Assembly (NCBI GenBank): GCA_012934845.2 | Contig: WNNJ02001248.1 | Span: 186,001 to 250,000, forward strand | Reading direction: 5' to 3' | DNA: 64,000 bases | Origin: Pomphorhynchus laevis | Taxonomy: Eukaryota; Acanthocephala; Palaeacanthocephala; Echinorhynchida; Pomphorhynchidae | Part shown: one piece after another, positions 1 to 26,079 of the stretch | Layout: each line of letters starts with the position of its first letter | Position numbering within the stretch: the stretch's first letter is position 1 | The notes under the pieces: generated by a model | What the model was told of the DNA's origin: nothing | Databases searched by the model: none | Seen by the model: the letters and a program-made list of their open reading frames with translations, nothing else | Translations under genes and position numbers: made by a program

Positions 1-520
1 TTCTTTATTGTATGTATATGTAAGTTTATTTAACCAAAGATTTTAACCAGTCCAAGTAGGTCAGCAATTTGTATTGTGAATAGGGTCTTTGTAAGTAGTT
101 ATCAAGATAGTTTAAATTGATAATAAAATCAATTTATCTTTTGTATGTATTTAATAATCAAGACAACTTTTTATATGTATATATAAATGTATGCATATAT
201 TTATCTACATATTTTGATAGTTTTGTTATATTATTTTGTTGTTATCATTATTATATTGTTATTTTATTATATTATTTTTATTTTGTTATATTATTTGTTA
301 TATTATTTTCATAATTTTGTCCTGAAGATGATCGCAGTCAGCTATCAAAAATTTGACTCCATAAACTAATAATTTCACTCTTTTTCCACTAATTAAATAT
401 AATTTAAATGAGTTAATTATCAATTTATAATATTTATATTTATTATGATTCATCGTGATCCCGAATTAAAACGCAGGGAAAGATACGTAATCAGCCGTCT
501 CAATAAAGCAAGCTGAGTTG
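1..520. other. AT-rich intergenic DNA with a degenerate hammerhead-like motif
   Basis: No gene is visible; the short open frames are low-complexity Tyr/Ile/Leu runs from AT-rich DNA. At 322-350 the plus strand reads CTGAAGA, then a hairpin (330-346, GAT..GC pairing with GC.ATC), then AAAA where a hammerhead would have GAAA. This is the same layout as the arrays at 2983-3386, including one extra T before the hairpin, so it is probably a decayed PLE 3' end. Confidence 0.35.
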
Positions 521-830
521 TCACAAATCAATAATTATAATACAAATCAACAAAATATTATTAAAAATTTATTTAAAACTATAAAGTTAATTTTTTTATG
601 GATGGATAATAAATAATATATTTTGTATTAGAATAAGATACACTAAATAATCAAATTTATCATAGGAAATACGTCATTAGCATGTATTTGACACCACTGC
701 TATGTTGGGCCGAGGAATAGGGGTCGAAATCTGAATGCATAGGAGTTCCTTCTGATGACCTCTAATCATAATTCTCATACAGCGTCGTTATTATTAGTCG
801 ATTGATAAAAATTTGCATAACAAACTTGAT
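520..830 (+). repeat. PLE 3'-end repeat, orientation A
   Basis: One copy of the most abundant short repeat here. Orientation A means the same strand as the PLE reading frame that precedes it in the fuller copy at 3850-4670. This copy begins with the end of that coding region (ATAC.AATCAACAAAATATT), continues through ATGGATGGATAATAAATAATA, a hairpin (AAATACGT...ATGTATTT), a GC-rich pseudoknot block (about 690-750), CTGATGACCTCTAATC, and a TTAGTC..TTGATAAAAATT end. It is diverged from the other copies. Confidence 0.7.
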
Positions 831-939
831 TAAAATGGATTAATAAATACAATTACCAATAATTAAAAGACGAAAGAGTTCAATTTACAGAAACATGATT
901 AGTTTATATATTCATAATTTTATGAATATCTCAAAACGA

Positions 940-2040
940 GAGTGATACCAATCCGCGTGAATTTTGTTAGTCATTATAGCCCAACGCGGAAGAACAATGA
1001 AAAGCACTGCAGATGCCGTTTCGTCATATTGTATTTTGAGCTTTTTTTCGGAGCATCGTGCGACAGCCCCGGCAGTGAATACCGCGTGTGGCTCGTAGTT
1101 GGCAGTGAGGGTGCTGGGTCAGGTAAAGTCTTACACCATGATTCAACTCTCGTCCCACGGTGTCAACGTGGCGCCATCCGGCCTATTGCCATCTTCCAGC
1201 TACAAACCAACTGGTTCGAGTCTAGACGGATTGCCAGAAGCTTGAAGGGCAATTCTCACTAGTTCGTTGACAGCTGAGTGACGGAGAAAGTACGCCTTTG
1301 ACCGTCGGCAATCGAGAGCGTGTGCACTTCCTCGATTTACCGGTTCGCCACATGCGCATTTATAGGGCTGGTTACTGTGAACTCCTAACCTCAGCGCAAC
1401 GGCCAGAGATAGTGATTGATCGTCTAGGCAGGTTCACACTGAGGATATTGGGATAGCTTCAAGAAAGGCTCCGGCGTAACTAGAAGCAACATCAATCAGA
1501 CTGGTTCGGTCTTGTGTTGTTTCGGTTTCGCTTAGTAGGCTATTATATCACAAGTCGTATAGCACGTCCGTCTATCGTTTTTGAATTATTGGTTCTGAAG
1601 AGACGGAGGGGTAATAATTTGCGCTCCAGAGACTACTGGCTTTAATAAAGTCTGGATCTTGTGAGCCAGCCGCGGTGATCGTTGTGTGATCGTTCCACGC
1701 TTTATCTACTAAGGGAATGTTCAGAATTACTGAAATTAGCCTCCTTAGTTCTCCGTCGAAGTGCGACAATTCCCCACTTCGAAAACACGAGGAGTTTCTT
1801 AGTAAGAAGCCTATCTTGGGTAGGCTAAAGCTGTCCTGAAGCAGAAACAATGCGTCGTGCTTGTTGAGTTTGGTTAGCCTGCTTTCCGCTTGAATTAACT
1901 CACTAACGACTCCATCAACTGCCTTGTCGATTTGTGTGTCGCGGCCGATCGGAGTACCAAGCAGAGATGCGTCTGACGGTGGAATCGATTTGCAGCCAGG
2001 AAGAAGGTGCAAATTGTTTGCTAAGCTGCTTCGCACTCAG
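940..2040 (-). mobile_element. R2-like LINE relic, RT thumb to endonuclease region
   Basis: The minus strand from 2036 to 1572 is open for about 150 codons and contains LLGTPIG and a leucine-rich RT thumb region that matches the R2-like LINE at 22257-24410 in order and spacing. Further along, near 1345-1245, it reads CACGEPVNRG followed by HALDC, a zinc knuckle (C-x-C-x9-H-x3-C) and then RHSAVNELV. The end reads SRLEPVGL and RPDGATLTPW, matching the relic at 11131-11570. Elements of this kind carry a restriction-enzyme-like endonuclease after the RT. The RT catalytic domain is absent and the frame is broken between the pieces, so it is dead. Confidence 0.7.
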
Positions 2041-2049
2041 TTACTACCT

Positions 2050-2517
2050 CGCATTTCTCCGTGTTGAGCTCTAGTCCGATTTCATTGCTGAATTTTAAAT
2101 TAAATTTTAAACTTTCATTTTAAGATTAAATATCTGAACCTTTAAAAGTTCTAAAATTCAAACATTTTATCACTCAACATTTTATAAAAATATAAAATAC
2201 ATTAAATAAAAATATCTTAAATTTAAAAAGAATATTTAATTCTTCTAACTTTCTAATCTAAACTTTAAACTTTTAAAGATGTAATTTAAACTTTTAATTA
2301 TTTTAAATTTCATTGCTTTTTAATTTCTTCTTCTAATTGAAGATTTTAATTCTGGAATTCAGAATTTTCATGAACTGCTTAATTGATAATAAATATAGCC
2401 TAACTATATTCTGAATGTTTACTGAACATTCCCGAATGCTGAACATTCCCGAATGCTGAACATTCCCGAATGCTTTTGGCCTTACTTTATTCTGAATGTT
2501 TACTGATTATATTAAAG
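2050..2517. other. AT-rich upstream region of ZNF330
   Basis: No coding signal. It is A/T-rich with a short direct repeat near 2423-2470 (CTGAACATTCCCGAATG three times) and a duplicated TATTCTGAATGTTTACTGA near 2408 and 2488. This lies directly 5' of the ZNF330 start codon and presumably holds its promoter and 5' UTR, but I recognise no promoter element. Confidence 0.4.
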
Positions 2518-16898
<14,381 letters not shown>

Positions 16899-16913
16899 GT
16901 GTTGAAATGTCTA

Positions 16914-16919
16914 AATAAA
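16914..16919 (+). terminator. Polyadenylation signal of ZNF330
   Basis: AATAAA lies 16 bp after the TAA stop of ZNF330, followed by T-rich DNA. No competing signal is closer. The 3' UTR would be very short. Confidence 0.6.
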
Positions 16920-16929
16920 ATGTTTATTA

Positions 16930-17995
16930 CCTTTTTATACTTTACATCGACTTATTTGCTTCTGATCACTAATTAATTACAACGACAAAAACATTTCAAA
17001 TAAATTTAGTGGAAAAATTTAAATGTTATGTTTACACTTTAAATTCAATTTTGAATCTTTATGACGAAATCTGTTTACCCCTTTAAAATCTAACAATTAA
17101 AAATAAAAAATGTTTGAAATTTTAAAAAAATTTAATTTTAAATTCGTGATTATTTTAAATTAAAAATGATCGCAAATCATTAATCGCGAATTTGAAATAA
17201 ATTTGCGCTAACCATAAATTTTGGAAGTATATAAAACATTCAAGTAAATCAGCGGTGTTTTATTAAAAGGACAGCAGAGAATAATGAAGAAGATCGGAAA
17301 TAATCACTTTAAATGATGATATCAAATGTGTTTGATAATCTTTGTATTTGACAAAGATATCAGTTATGTTTTTTACTTTTCTATTACCAAAATTAGAGAG
17401 AAAAAATGTTAAAATTATACTGATGTAATTATGAAACAAAGTTGCGAATATCAACTTAAAATCGATGTTATGTAACCCTAAAAGTTCAACCTTGTGAAGG
17501 CAAACTCTCAAAGTTATAGGTTAAAATACATTGTTTTTACTGTGGGTAGGAGATTAAATTATTAATCTATTATAGTGGAATTAGTTTAATTTTCATTGAA
17601 GCATTTTGATGAAAATTGTCACAAAGGTGTAGTGACTAAAAGACCAATTACGCCATGGCTGACCAATTACGCTATGACAGACCTATTACGCCGTGGTAAT
17701 ACAGACTTAACTAACGGATCCTAACATATAATCTTTATTCTAAATATGTATATTATAGATGATTTATAAGGCTGCCCTAGAACTTTATTCTGATACATCG
17801 TCTATTATTTATTTGCCAATTCATAAAAATTGATTTTCATTTTTAATTTTAAATTTTAACATCATAACTAAAAATTAATAATTAGAAAATCATCGCTACT
17901 GATTTTTGTTATTAATATTAATTTGTTAATATTAATGAAAATTAGTATTAAAATATTTTATATAATATTATTAATATTATTCAAACATTATATAG
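16930..17995. other. Intergenic AT-rich DNA
   Basis: Holds no gene I can support. Near 17775-17850 there is a fragment of the PLE 3'-end repeat in orientation A (TTATTCTGATACATCG, CCAATTCATAAAAATTGA). Just upstream, 17640-17700 has a short imperfect triplication of GACCAATTACGC.ATGG. Confidence 0.5.
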
Positions 17996-19030
17996 ATGCC
18001 TCGACTATTAACTGATCTTGTTTATAAACAGTTAAGGTCAACATCTACAAAGCTGGTGAGGTCATCGGCCGAAGTTAGGTCACTTAGGCCGTCAGAGATA
18101 CTTGAAATACTACAAATGCGTTCACCGAAGGAAATGAAACGAAAACTCATCGTTGACACGTCGATGTGTCAAAAGCTGTCAAAGCTGTTTTGCGATCAAT
18201 CGAAAATGTCTTTATCAAATCGTAAATCAAACATTTATCTAATACACTTACAGCCGGCTACAACCTCGTTGACACACTCAATGATATCAAGAATTACTGA
18301 TCTGGAGGATAGCCAGCGAACAATGTGCGGCTGTCTTCTAATCGAAAGTGATAGGCGTTATGCCAGCTGCCTTCAGGTGTTAGCGAACAAATTTGTATCC
18401 AAGTTCCCCGTTTATATTTGTCAACAAGATCCGGTATCAGTAAACCTATCCAATTTATGTAACGTATTTCCGGATTTGCAATCGGATAATTCTGTTTTGA
18501 TGGTTCTGTCGACAATGCAATTCGGATCTGCACTCAAGTTTCTTATTAACAATTTTCGAGCAATGAATTCAGGAACAGGAATATATTGTTCTTCAATGAA
18601 AACTGAACTTATCTGCCTGATGCAAATGGATTTTGTTGTAAGACTATTGGCTCCGATTTGTGATAAAAGTCGAACGCGTCTAGCTACAATCTCACAGGCA
18701 TTAACCGATGTAAAACGAATAGCATCGTCGAATATAAATGGATCATCTTTTTTTCCAAGTTCCAAAACTGATGGCTGTTTCGTAAAGTTTGAAATGAAAA
18801 CTTCGTTTAAACCTATATTGGATTTTGACGGATTTTTGCGTTTAGTAAACTTTACTTTTACTTACAAAAACAAATCGCTAAAGAAAGTGTTGCAGCTATT
18901 GCTTAATGATAGCTATGATGTGTGTCGAGTGCTTGATAACTGTCAGGTTGACGGAAATATGACTGCCTGTGAAATATCATCGTCAATGTTCATTAATTTA
19001 TCACAGTACATAAGCTCAATTAAAAACTGA
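17996..19030 (+). CDS. Unrecognised protein, 344 residues, single exon
   Basis: An uninterrupted frame of 344 codons in AT-rich surroundings, with codon use less skewed than the flanks, is unlikely by chance. It starts MPRLLTDLVYKQLRSTS and ends QYISSIKN. No family is recognised. The protein looks soluble and largely helical, rich in Leu, Ser, Lys and Cys (about a dozen Cys, not in finger-like pairs), with no signal peptide or membrane span. TATATAG directly precedes the ATG and could be a 3' splice site, so the coding region may continue upstream. AATAAA at 19170-19175 is a plausible polyadenylation signal. It shows no resemblance to the retroelements around it, so I take it as a host gene. 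Confidence 0.65.
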   Translation: MPRLLTDLVYKQLRSTSTKLVRSSAEVRSLRPSEILEILQMRSPKEMKRKLIVDTSMCQKLSKLFCDQSKMSLSNRKSNIYLIHLQPATTSLTHSMISRITDLEDSQRTMCGCLLIESDRRYASCLQVLANKFVSKFPVYICQQDPVSVNLSNLCNVFPDLQSDNSVLMVLSTMQFGSALKFLINNFRAMNSGTGIYCSSMKTELICLMQMDFVVRLLAPICDKSRTRLATISQALTDVKRIASSNINGSSFFPSSKTDGCFVKFEMKTSFKPILDFDGFLRLVNFTFTYKNKSLKKVLQLLLNDSYDVCRVLDNCQVDGNMTACEISSSMFINLSQYISSIKN

Positions 19031-19175
19031 CGGCTATTTTGTTGAAAATTAATACTTCGTTGGAACTATCTTGGATTTTGACAAATTGTTTGCGATTAAG
19101 AAGAAACGAAAGTGTCATGAAATCGTTTAGGCTACGTTTTCTTTATAATATAATAACGTCATCTAAAGAAATAAA

Positions 19176-19735
19176 TTATATGCTATCTCAATTATAAATA
19201 ACAATAGAGATTATATGTAAACTACAACGAGTATATAAAACATTCGAAGTTAAATGTCAGAATTAATTCTAGATTCTATCTAATATTTGTTATTTTCAAA
19301 ATTTCGTTAGCTGAATTAATTAGTTAAATCAGTCAAAAATAACTGGCAACAATACGCTGACGATGATGTAATCAGTGCGTATCGAAAATTGCTTTTCAAA
19401 AAAAAATCCATTTCCGAGTAATATAATATAATAATCTTAATCATTAAGTAATGAAAATCATTAATTAATGGAAATCATTTAGTAGAAACTTAATTTGCTC
19501 TTCACTAAGAATGCTATTTTAGTTTTGGTCGCAATGACAGTTACATAGTCGCATTTTAAGCATGAACGATACTTATAATTCAACATTTATAATATTAATA
19601 ATAAATTATTATAATACAATAATATAATTTATATAATTGGATCATGTAACTGAGTCTTTGTATATAAAATTATTTATAAATTAAAAATAATGATAAATAA
19701 AAATAAAATAATTAAATAATTGGTTTATAAGATGC
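19176..19735. other. Intergenic AT-rich DNA
   Basis: No gene or recognisable repeat. Only AT-rich sequence. Confidence 0.4.
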
Positions 19736-19739
19736 TATA

Positions 19740-20900
19740 TAATTTATATCAATTTAAAATTGAAATATAAAACCAAAATCAATTTTTATGAATTGACTGA
19801 TAAATAACAGACGATGCACCAGAATAAGGATTTGAGGTCATTAGGAGGATCTGTATGCTATCAGATTTTGAATGTTATCTACGTTTTAACATGCAATGTA
19901 TTTATAAAATATATCTAACACGGTAAACGTAATCAAGACTTTTCGTACAGTTAATCAAATCATATAAGCGAACTGAGCGAACTTTGTATTAATAAATTAA
20001 ATAAAATTATATTCTAACTTATATAAAGTTAAAATTTAAAATTGAAATATAAAACCAAAATCAATTTTTATGAATTGACTAATAAATAACAGACGATGCA
20101 CCAGAATAAGGATTTGAGGTCATCAGAGGAAATAAGTTCAGCTAAATATCTACGTATTTTATACTATATAAATCAAAAATAAAAATAAATAATAAATAAT
20201 TATTATAAAAGATTTTATACAATTTATATTTATATCAAGTTAATATTTAAATTTGAAATTTGAAATAAATTCAATTTTTATGAATTGACTAATAAATAAT
20301 ATACTATACATTCGAATAAAGAAAAGAAGTCATCAGGAAAAAGGCAATGTTATCAGGTTATATCAAGTTAAAAATTGAAATTTAAAATAAAATCAAATTT
20401 TATGAATTGACTGATAAATAACAGACGATGCACCAGAATAAGGATTAGAGGTTATCAGGAGAAGCTCTCCTATGCTATCAGGTTTCTGATGTTTATAATA
20501 TTTATATAATATTCTACGTATTTTATACTATTTATGTATAAATAGTAATATATTTATATTATGAAAATAATGTTAAATAAAATAATTAAAACGTAAATAA
20601 ATGATAAAAACTAAATAAAATAATAATGCTAAGTCAATAAATCAAAATTTAATAATTAAATAATAAAATAAATAATTGTTTTTAGATTTTCTATAATTTA
20701 TATCAAGTTAAAATAAAGAATTGAAATTTAAAATAAACGTCATTTTTATGAATTGACTAATTCAATTGACAGACGTTGTATCAGAATAAGAATTATAGGT
20801 CATCAGGAGGAACTGCTGTGCTATCAGGTTTCGGCCCATATTTCTCGACCCAACATAGCTGGGCCAAACACGTGCTAATGACGTATTTTCTATTATATAT
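19740..20900 (-). repeat. Cluster of five PLE 3'-end repeats, all orientation B
   Basis: Copies lie at about 19740-19890, 20030-20150, 20225-20345, 20346-20490 and 20690-20890, all in one orientation. Each begins near AATTTTTATGAATTGACTAA and contains ACAGACGATGCACCAGAATA and GGTCATCAGGAG. Most stop soon after the CTATCAGGTTT block, so they are truncated at the same side; only the last continues through the pseudoknot block to ACGTATTTTC. The one-way orientation and shared truncation suggest head-to-tail insertions or duplications. Confidence 0.75.
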
Positions 20901-21604
20901 ATTAATTATATATTAATTATTTTTCTCATAAATAATTAAAAAACCAAACTATCAAACAAAAATTTTGGTGAATATTGATAAACACGTAAGTCAATATTAT
21001 TTATTAAAAACATTAAATATAAAAATTAAGAAAATTGGAGCTTAAAAAGCGATTTTCATATTTGAAGCAATTTTGATTCGAATCTAGAAATATATCTTCA
21101 AATAAAAATCAAATTGCGTGCTTGCCATTTAGATTAAGAAGACATGTATCGGTTCATAAACACGGAATGCATTAAGACCACAACATATTACAATGTATAC
21201 GAAATTAAACTTGAAATATTGCATCTTTACACATTTCTTGCCAATCTATAGTGCTGAATTTGATTTTTTTATTGGTAGACATGTAAGTGGCTTCGTCTAC
21301 ATTTACAACATAAAGTAAATTCTATTCTAAATTCTATTCTATTGAGACTACAACAATAATTACACGACATAAGAAATTTAATAGCAATTCTCAATTGAAA
21401 GATGAAAATTGTTTCATTTCTTTGAAATTGCTGCGAAAATATACAAAATAACAAGGGAATGTATAACAGGAGAAGCAGTAAATTGAATAACTAAAATGTT
21501 TGAAACAATGTTTGATAAAATACATTTTCATAATAGAGTCTTTACAGTTATTGATGTCAATAACATTAATTTATAAAAACAAAAGCATGAATTGCTAAAC
21601 GCAA
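20900..21604. other. Intergenic AT-rich DNA
   Basis: No gene that I can support. A 61-codon minus-strand frame at 21269-21454 has no recognisable motif and is probably chance. Confidence 0.35.
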
Positions 21605-21914
21605 TTATTTTTGTCGTTTTGCTTTTTTTCGTTTGCTTATGCAAGTTGCTAATGGCATAAATATAAGAATTGCACATATAACGACAATTATCTGGATCGT
21701 AATCATTGCTGCAGGGTGATTATTATTAATCATTTGGTTAAATTTGTTTAAATGATGTGGTCTCGTTCCAACTACACTTCGAGGCAATGAAGTTGTTGTC
21801 GTATCTTGACCAAACTTTGTAGATCCTTCTGTTGTCGAATCGATGAAGTTATCACCGATGTTGTCAGTAAAGTTATTAATAATAAATTCTGAGATCGCTC
21901 GCATCGGAATTTCT
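21605..21914 (-). CDS. Terminal exon of a single-pass membrane protein
   Basis: On the minus strand a clean acceptor (TTATTATTAG) precedes an exon coding IPMRAISEFIINNFTD, then a Ser/Thr/Asn/Gly-rich stretch (DSTTEGSTKF, DTTTTSLPRSV), then a hydrophobic span of about 22 residues (MITIQIIVVICAILIFMPLA) and a basic cytoplasmic end KRKKAKRQK before the stop. This is the layout of the stalk, transmembrane segment and short tail of a type I surface protein. Upstream exons should lie at higher coordinates, but the next 2 kb is a duplicated LINE junction and a LINE, so they are either far away or lost. Family not recognised. Confidence 0.55.
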
Positions 21915-22002
21915 AATAATAAAATACAAAATTGCAATTTATTAATAATTTTGAAAATAGATCCAAGTTTGATGTAAAACAGTGGCTAACAAGCGCCAAA
22001 AA

Positions 22003-22330
22003 TTTTAATCAAACGTTAACAAGAAAACATTACATTGATAAATGAGTCAGATTAGTTAACTAAACTTTTGTATTATATACTTTAAAAAATAGCGGCGGTT
22101 CGCTAGCAGAAAACCTGACGCACCTTGTCAACCACCTTCTGGCGGGACTAGCACCCTCTGAAGTGGTTTTAATCAAACGTTAACAAGAAAACATCACATT
22201 GATAAATGAGTCAGATTAGTTAACTAAACTTTTGTATTATATACTTTAAAAAATAGCGGCGGTTCGCTAGCAGAAAACCTGACGCACCTTGTCAACCACC
22301 TTCTGGCGGGACTAGCACCCTCTGAAGTGG
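22003..22330 (+). repeat. 164-bp tandem duplication across a LINE insertion junction
   Basis: 22003-22166 and 22167-22330 are the same sequence with one difference seen (ACATTACATT against ACATCACATT). Each copy holds about 90 bp of AT-rich flanking DNA followed by the first 70 or so bases of the R2-like LINE (from AGCGGCGGTTCGCTAGCAG). The duplication therefore happened after the truncated LINE had inserted, and is recent. Confidence 0.9.
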
Positions 22331-24410
22331 CGCCTTACATAGCCGGCGCGAACTTGATCGCACTTCCCAAAAAGGACGGGGGTATAAGACCAATTGCCGT
22401 TGGCGAAACTCTACGCCGTCTGTGCTCGAAATGCATATGTCTCCAACTCCGCAAACGTTTCGCTGGTCTACTACAACCAACACAACTAGGAGTAGCAACC
22501 CCTAACGCAGTGGAAAGGATCGTTCACAACATCCGACGAATCCACGAACTTCACGCCAACGACAACAACTGGGCCTTGGCAAAGATCGATCTTTCAAACG
22601 CCTTCAACTCATTGTCCAGAGCGCACTTACGAGCAACTGTCCGAGAGAACGTCCCAGAGATCTTGCCATGGTTTGACTTTTCATACAAGTGCAAGGCACC
22701 CCTTCGTTTTGGCCCGCAGGACCCTCTCAATTCATGTGAAGGAGTCCAGCAGGGTGATCCATTGGGCCCGTTCCTCTTCGCGTTGGCCATTAAGAAAACG
22801 ATTGAACACGTTTCTCATATCCCTGGAATAAACCTCAACATGTGGTACCTGGACGATGGCATAGTCGGCGGGACGCCTTCGGCAATCGCATCCGCACTCG
22901 GCTGGCTAGACACGAGTTTCAAGGTGATTAAATTGCAGCTAAATTGGCGAAAGACAGAGGTCATCGGCACGCCTGAAGCCGTTAGCTCTTGCTCGGCCCT
23001 ACTATCCGAGGTGGTTTCGGAGAACACCTCTGGAAACATGCACTTGTTAGGCATACCCATCGGTGAAGAGTCCTTCATAGAAACCCACCTGACAAACGAG
23101 ATTCTGCCACCGCTAATTTAGACAATTGAAGCAGTAGCCAAGCTGTCAGACCCTCAAGTCGGATACCTCCTACTCAAACACTGCGCTTCCTCGTCCAGGA
23201 TAAACCACCTTCTCCGTTCAGTTGATCCAAGGATTACAAAAACGTTTTGTCAGTCATTCGACAGACAAATCGCCAGCGCCTTTCAGAAAATATGCGCGTG
23301 TCAACTACACGAAGCAGCGAAATCACAGATGACACTCCCAATCCGTCTGGGTGGATTTGGCCTAAGATGCAATGCGGCGCATGTCCAGAGCGCATTTATA
23401 CATAGCGTGATGCAGGTCGGAGAAGAATACAGTCTGGATCCTACACTTTTTCCTGGCTATTCAGAGGCATTAGCCACCCTTAGAACCACAGTGGGATCTC
23501 ACTTCATACCGTCTATGGATGGCGGTCAATAATCAACCTCACGCCTGATTGAAAATCTCGCCTCGACACAGCTTATACAATCAGCTAGCGAAATGGATCG
23601 TGCCCGACTACATGCAGTGTCGTGTCCAAAAGCTGGGGCTTGGCTTAGCGCTGTACCAAATGCGGCATCTGGAACGGAATTAACACCCCCACAGTTCTGT
23701 ATTCTAGTCCGCATGTGGCTTGGAATTCCTTTACACGAAAGGAATTATAGATGCGGCCGCTGCATGCGCATAGCTGATAAGGAAGGCATACACTCGCTAA
23801 CATGCCAATACGGGGGTTACCAAGGACTGTGGCATAATGCTATTCGTGACGTGGTATTCGCAGCCGCACAATCAGCCCGGATGGATGTAGCTCTGGAAGT
23901 GCGAGGTATTATCCCGGACCTACGTGAACGGCCGGCAGACATCCTATTTTATGGGGACCCTCCCCATGCAATCGACTTTGCAGTCACTCACCCCCAACAG
24001 ACGGCATACCGTCGCTCAGCTGCTAACGCAAAGCTCGCCGCCGCTACATCGTATGCGATTAATGTTAAAGACCGAAAGTACAAGAGCAGGGTCGAAGCAG
24101 CGGGGTATATATTCTCAGCCGCTGTAGTGGAGTCGTTTGGGGGATGGAATGAAGAGGGAAACAGGGTCATCAAACGGGTTGCAAATAACATGAGCCGGAC
24201 AAGCGGAGTCACTTACGCCGTGACGATCACGCATTTATACCAGCGCATCTCTATTGCAATAATGAGAGGCAACGCCAAAGCAATGCTAGCGTCACTTGAT
24301 CAGATCCCAATATCCACATTTGATGGTGGACACCAGGAAACAGGTGAACCCGGGAAACGCCTCTTCGAGCCAGACACTTGTGCTTCGAGCCGAACTCGTG
24401 ATGTGATAAG
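22257..24410 (+). mobile_element. R2-like LINE, 5' truncated, RT plus restriction-like endonuclease
   Basis: One reading frame runs from about 22257 with only two in-frame stops (TAG at 23119, TAA at 23530). RT: ANLIALPKKDGGIRPIAVGE, AKIDLSNAFNSLSRAHL (motif A), GVQQGDPLGPFLFALAI (motif B), MWYLDDGIVGG (motif C, YLDD). Then a thumb, LPIRLGGFGLRC, a zinc knuckle CGRCMRIADK..HSLTC, and the endonuclease with RPADIL and AIDFAVTHP, the RPD-D signature of the R2/NeSL group. The relics at 940-2040 and 11131-11570 belong to the same clade. GC content is well above the flanks, falling near 24400, where I place the 3' end. N-terminal DNA-binding fingers are missing. Confidence 0.85.
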
Positions 24411-25715
24411 ACTACCCTGTATGACTAGACGTTGTGATACATATAACTCCAGATCAATTGAAACAGAGTATAATGCTGTGAGCGCCACTTCTACGATAGT
24501 CGCAGATAATGAACCGATAAACAAGCATGCGTCTCAATGTAACGATGACATTCCTGCCAATATCACTAAGCACGATACTCCATTCGATGCTACTAATGAT
24601 GTTTTTCAGCATCATCATTCCCAGCTTAATGTCGACGATAATGACGATACTGATGTAGCCAAATCTCTTACCAAAGTTAGAAAGCAATCGTCGGACTACG
24701 GTCAAACAGATTTCGAAAAAGAAATGATATTTACTTATTGTGCAACTACAACTGATGCTGAAAGTCATCTATTGATGTCTGCTAATGCACCGACAGGACA
24801 AGTTACCGATCAAATAAATAAGATCCAACAACTTGGTGAGCTACATCAGAGTTCAATGCATCCCTTAGCTCGTAATATATGCAAATAAATAATAATCAAA
24901 TGAACGAATTCAATAATCTAATTTGTTGTCCAATCAAGGATAATGATAACTTGACGATAAAATTAAAAGGATCATCTCAACAGGGATTGGAGTTTGAATC
25001 GTCATCATTTATACTTAACAGCAATTCAACAATACCAATGATGTCATTTACATCATATGATCCTAAATATGGGCTTGATTGCAATCCATCGAATGAATTT
25101 GCAAAATTTGCTTCTGGTTCTATCAACGAACCCGGTGCCGACGAATCTGCTGCGCCTTTCTTTGTATCATCGAGTAGTAACCAAGAAGAAACTATGATTG
25201 ACAATGGTAAAACCGGAATTTCCACGATGAATTGCAGCCAATCTAGTGTTGCCGATCATACACCCGACAATTGTAATGATCATCTCAACCAGATCATTCA
25301 TCAGTTACTCAACATGTGTGATGATCTTATACTACCCGACAATGTTGTTGATGTTCAAGGTGTTGAGCATGATCAATATGACGACGCACCAGCGGCAGTA
25401 CAAATGATAGCGACAACAAATACCGCCAATCACTTAATTACGAATAAAAGTAGTAATATCGCATCAATTTTGAAGAGTTGCTCAAACATGGTTCGAAGAA
25501 ATAACGAATTCATTACAACCGCCACCACCGCGGCCGCGAATACATCAACCGAATCGGAAGATAGTGGTCACAGCAACGCTCATGGATCGCATGAACATGA
25601 TAGCGAAGAATATCAGCGATCACAAAGAAATAACTCTAAAAAGTACAGTAATGAGCCGAAGCTTACAAAATCCTTGCCGATCGGTGAGGATTTAGAATCT
25701 GATCATTCATTATAG
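24411..25715 (+). CDS. Unrecognised Ser/Asn/Asp-rich coding region, two overlapping frames
   Basis: Downstream of the LINE the same frame stays open to 24888 in AT-rich sequence (TRRCDTYNSRSIETEYNAV, DVAKSLTKVRKQSSDYGQTD), and a second frame opens at 24879 and runs 278 codons to 25715 (MTSYDPKYG-like start region, HLNQIIHQLLNMCDDLILP, NIASILKSCSNMVRRNNEF, ending LESDHSL). Low-complexity Ser, Asn, Asp, Thr and His stretches resemble disordered parts of host regulatory proteins. AATAAA follows near 25775. I read this as the 3' coding part of a host gene, with a frameshift or unseen intron near 24840-24980, into which the LINE inserted; a LINE C-terminal extension is less likely given the composition shift. 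No family recognised. Confidence 0.5.
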
Positions 25716-26079
25716 TTATTTACAAAATATAGACAGCATGTAGATTAAATATTGTTATTTAAAAAAAGAACTTTAATAAATGTAAATATCATAATATTAG
25801 ATTTTTTAATCCGAATATTTTTCAAAGTTGAGATTTTATATAATTCAGATTTTTCATTTTTTAGTTTTAATGAACAGATTAATAGATAATTGCCACCGCT
25901 ATTAAGAATTATAAAAAGGCTAAATTTCATAAGGTATATCAAAACATCAAGTCAAAAACGCCATAATCCGGTTAAAATTTTATAATTCGAATATTTATAA
26001 TTTAATTTTATTAATTCAAATAATAAAATCGAATATTTATAATTTAATTGATGGTATTTTAGAGAAACCTTTCATTTAT

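Noticed and set aside
17996-19030. NELF-B as the identity of the orphan gene
   Set aside because: Two short stretches seemed similar but spacing and the rest do not fit.
20690-20890. tRNA-derived SINE as an explanation for the abundant short repeat
   Set aside because: No A or B box was seen, and the repeat is continuous with PLE coding sequence at 4470, 27880 and 28740.
22292-24768. Minus-strand open frames opposite the R2-like LINE
   Set aside because: They mirror the GC-rich LINE coding frame and show no motifs of their own.
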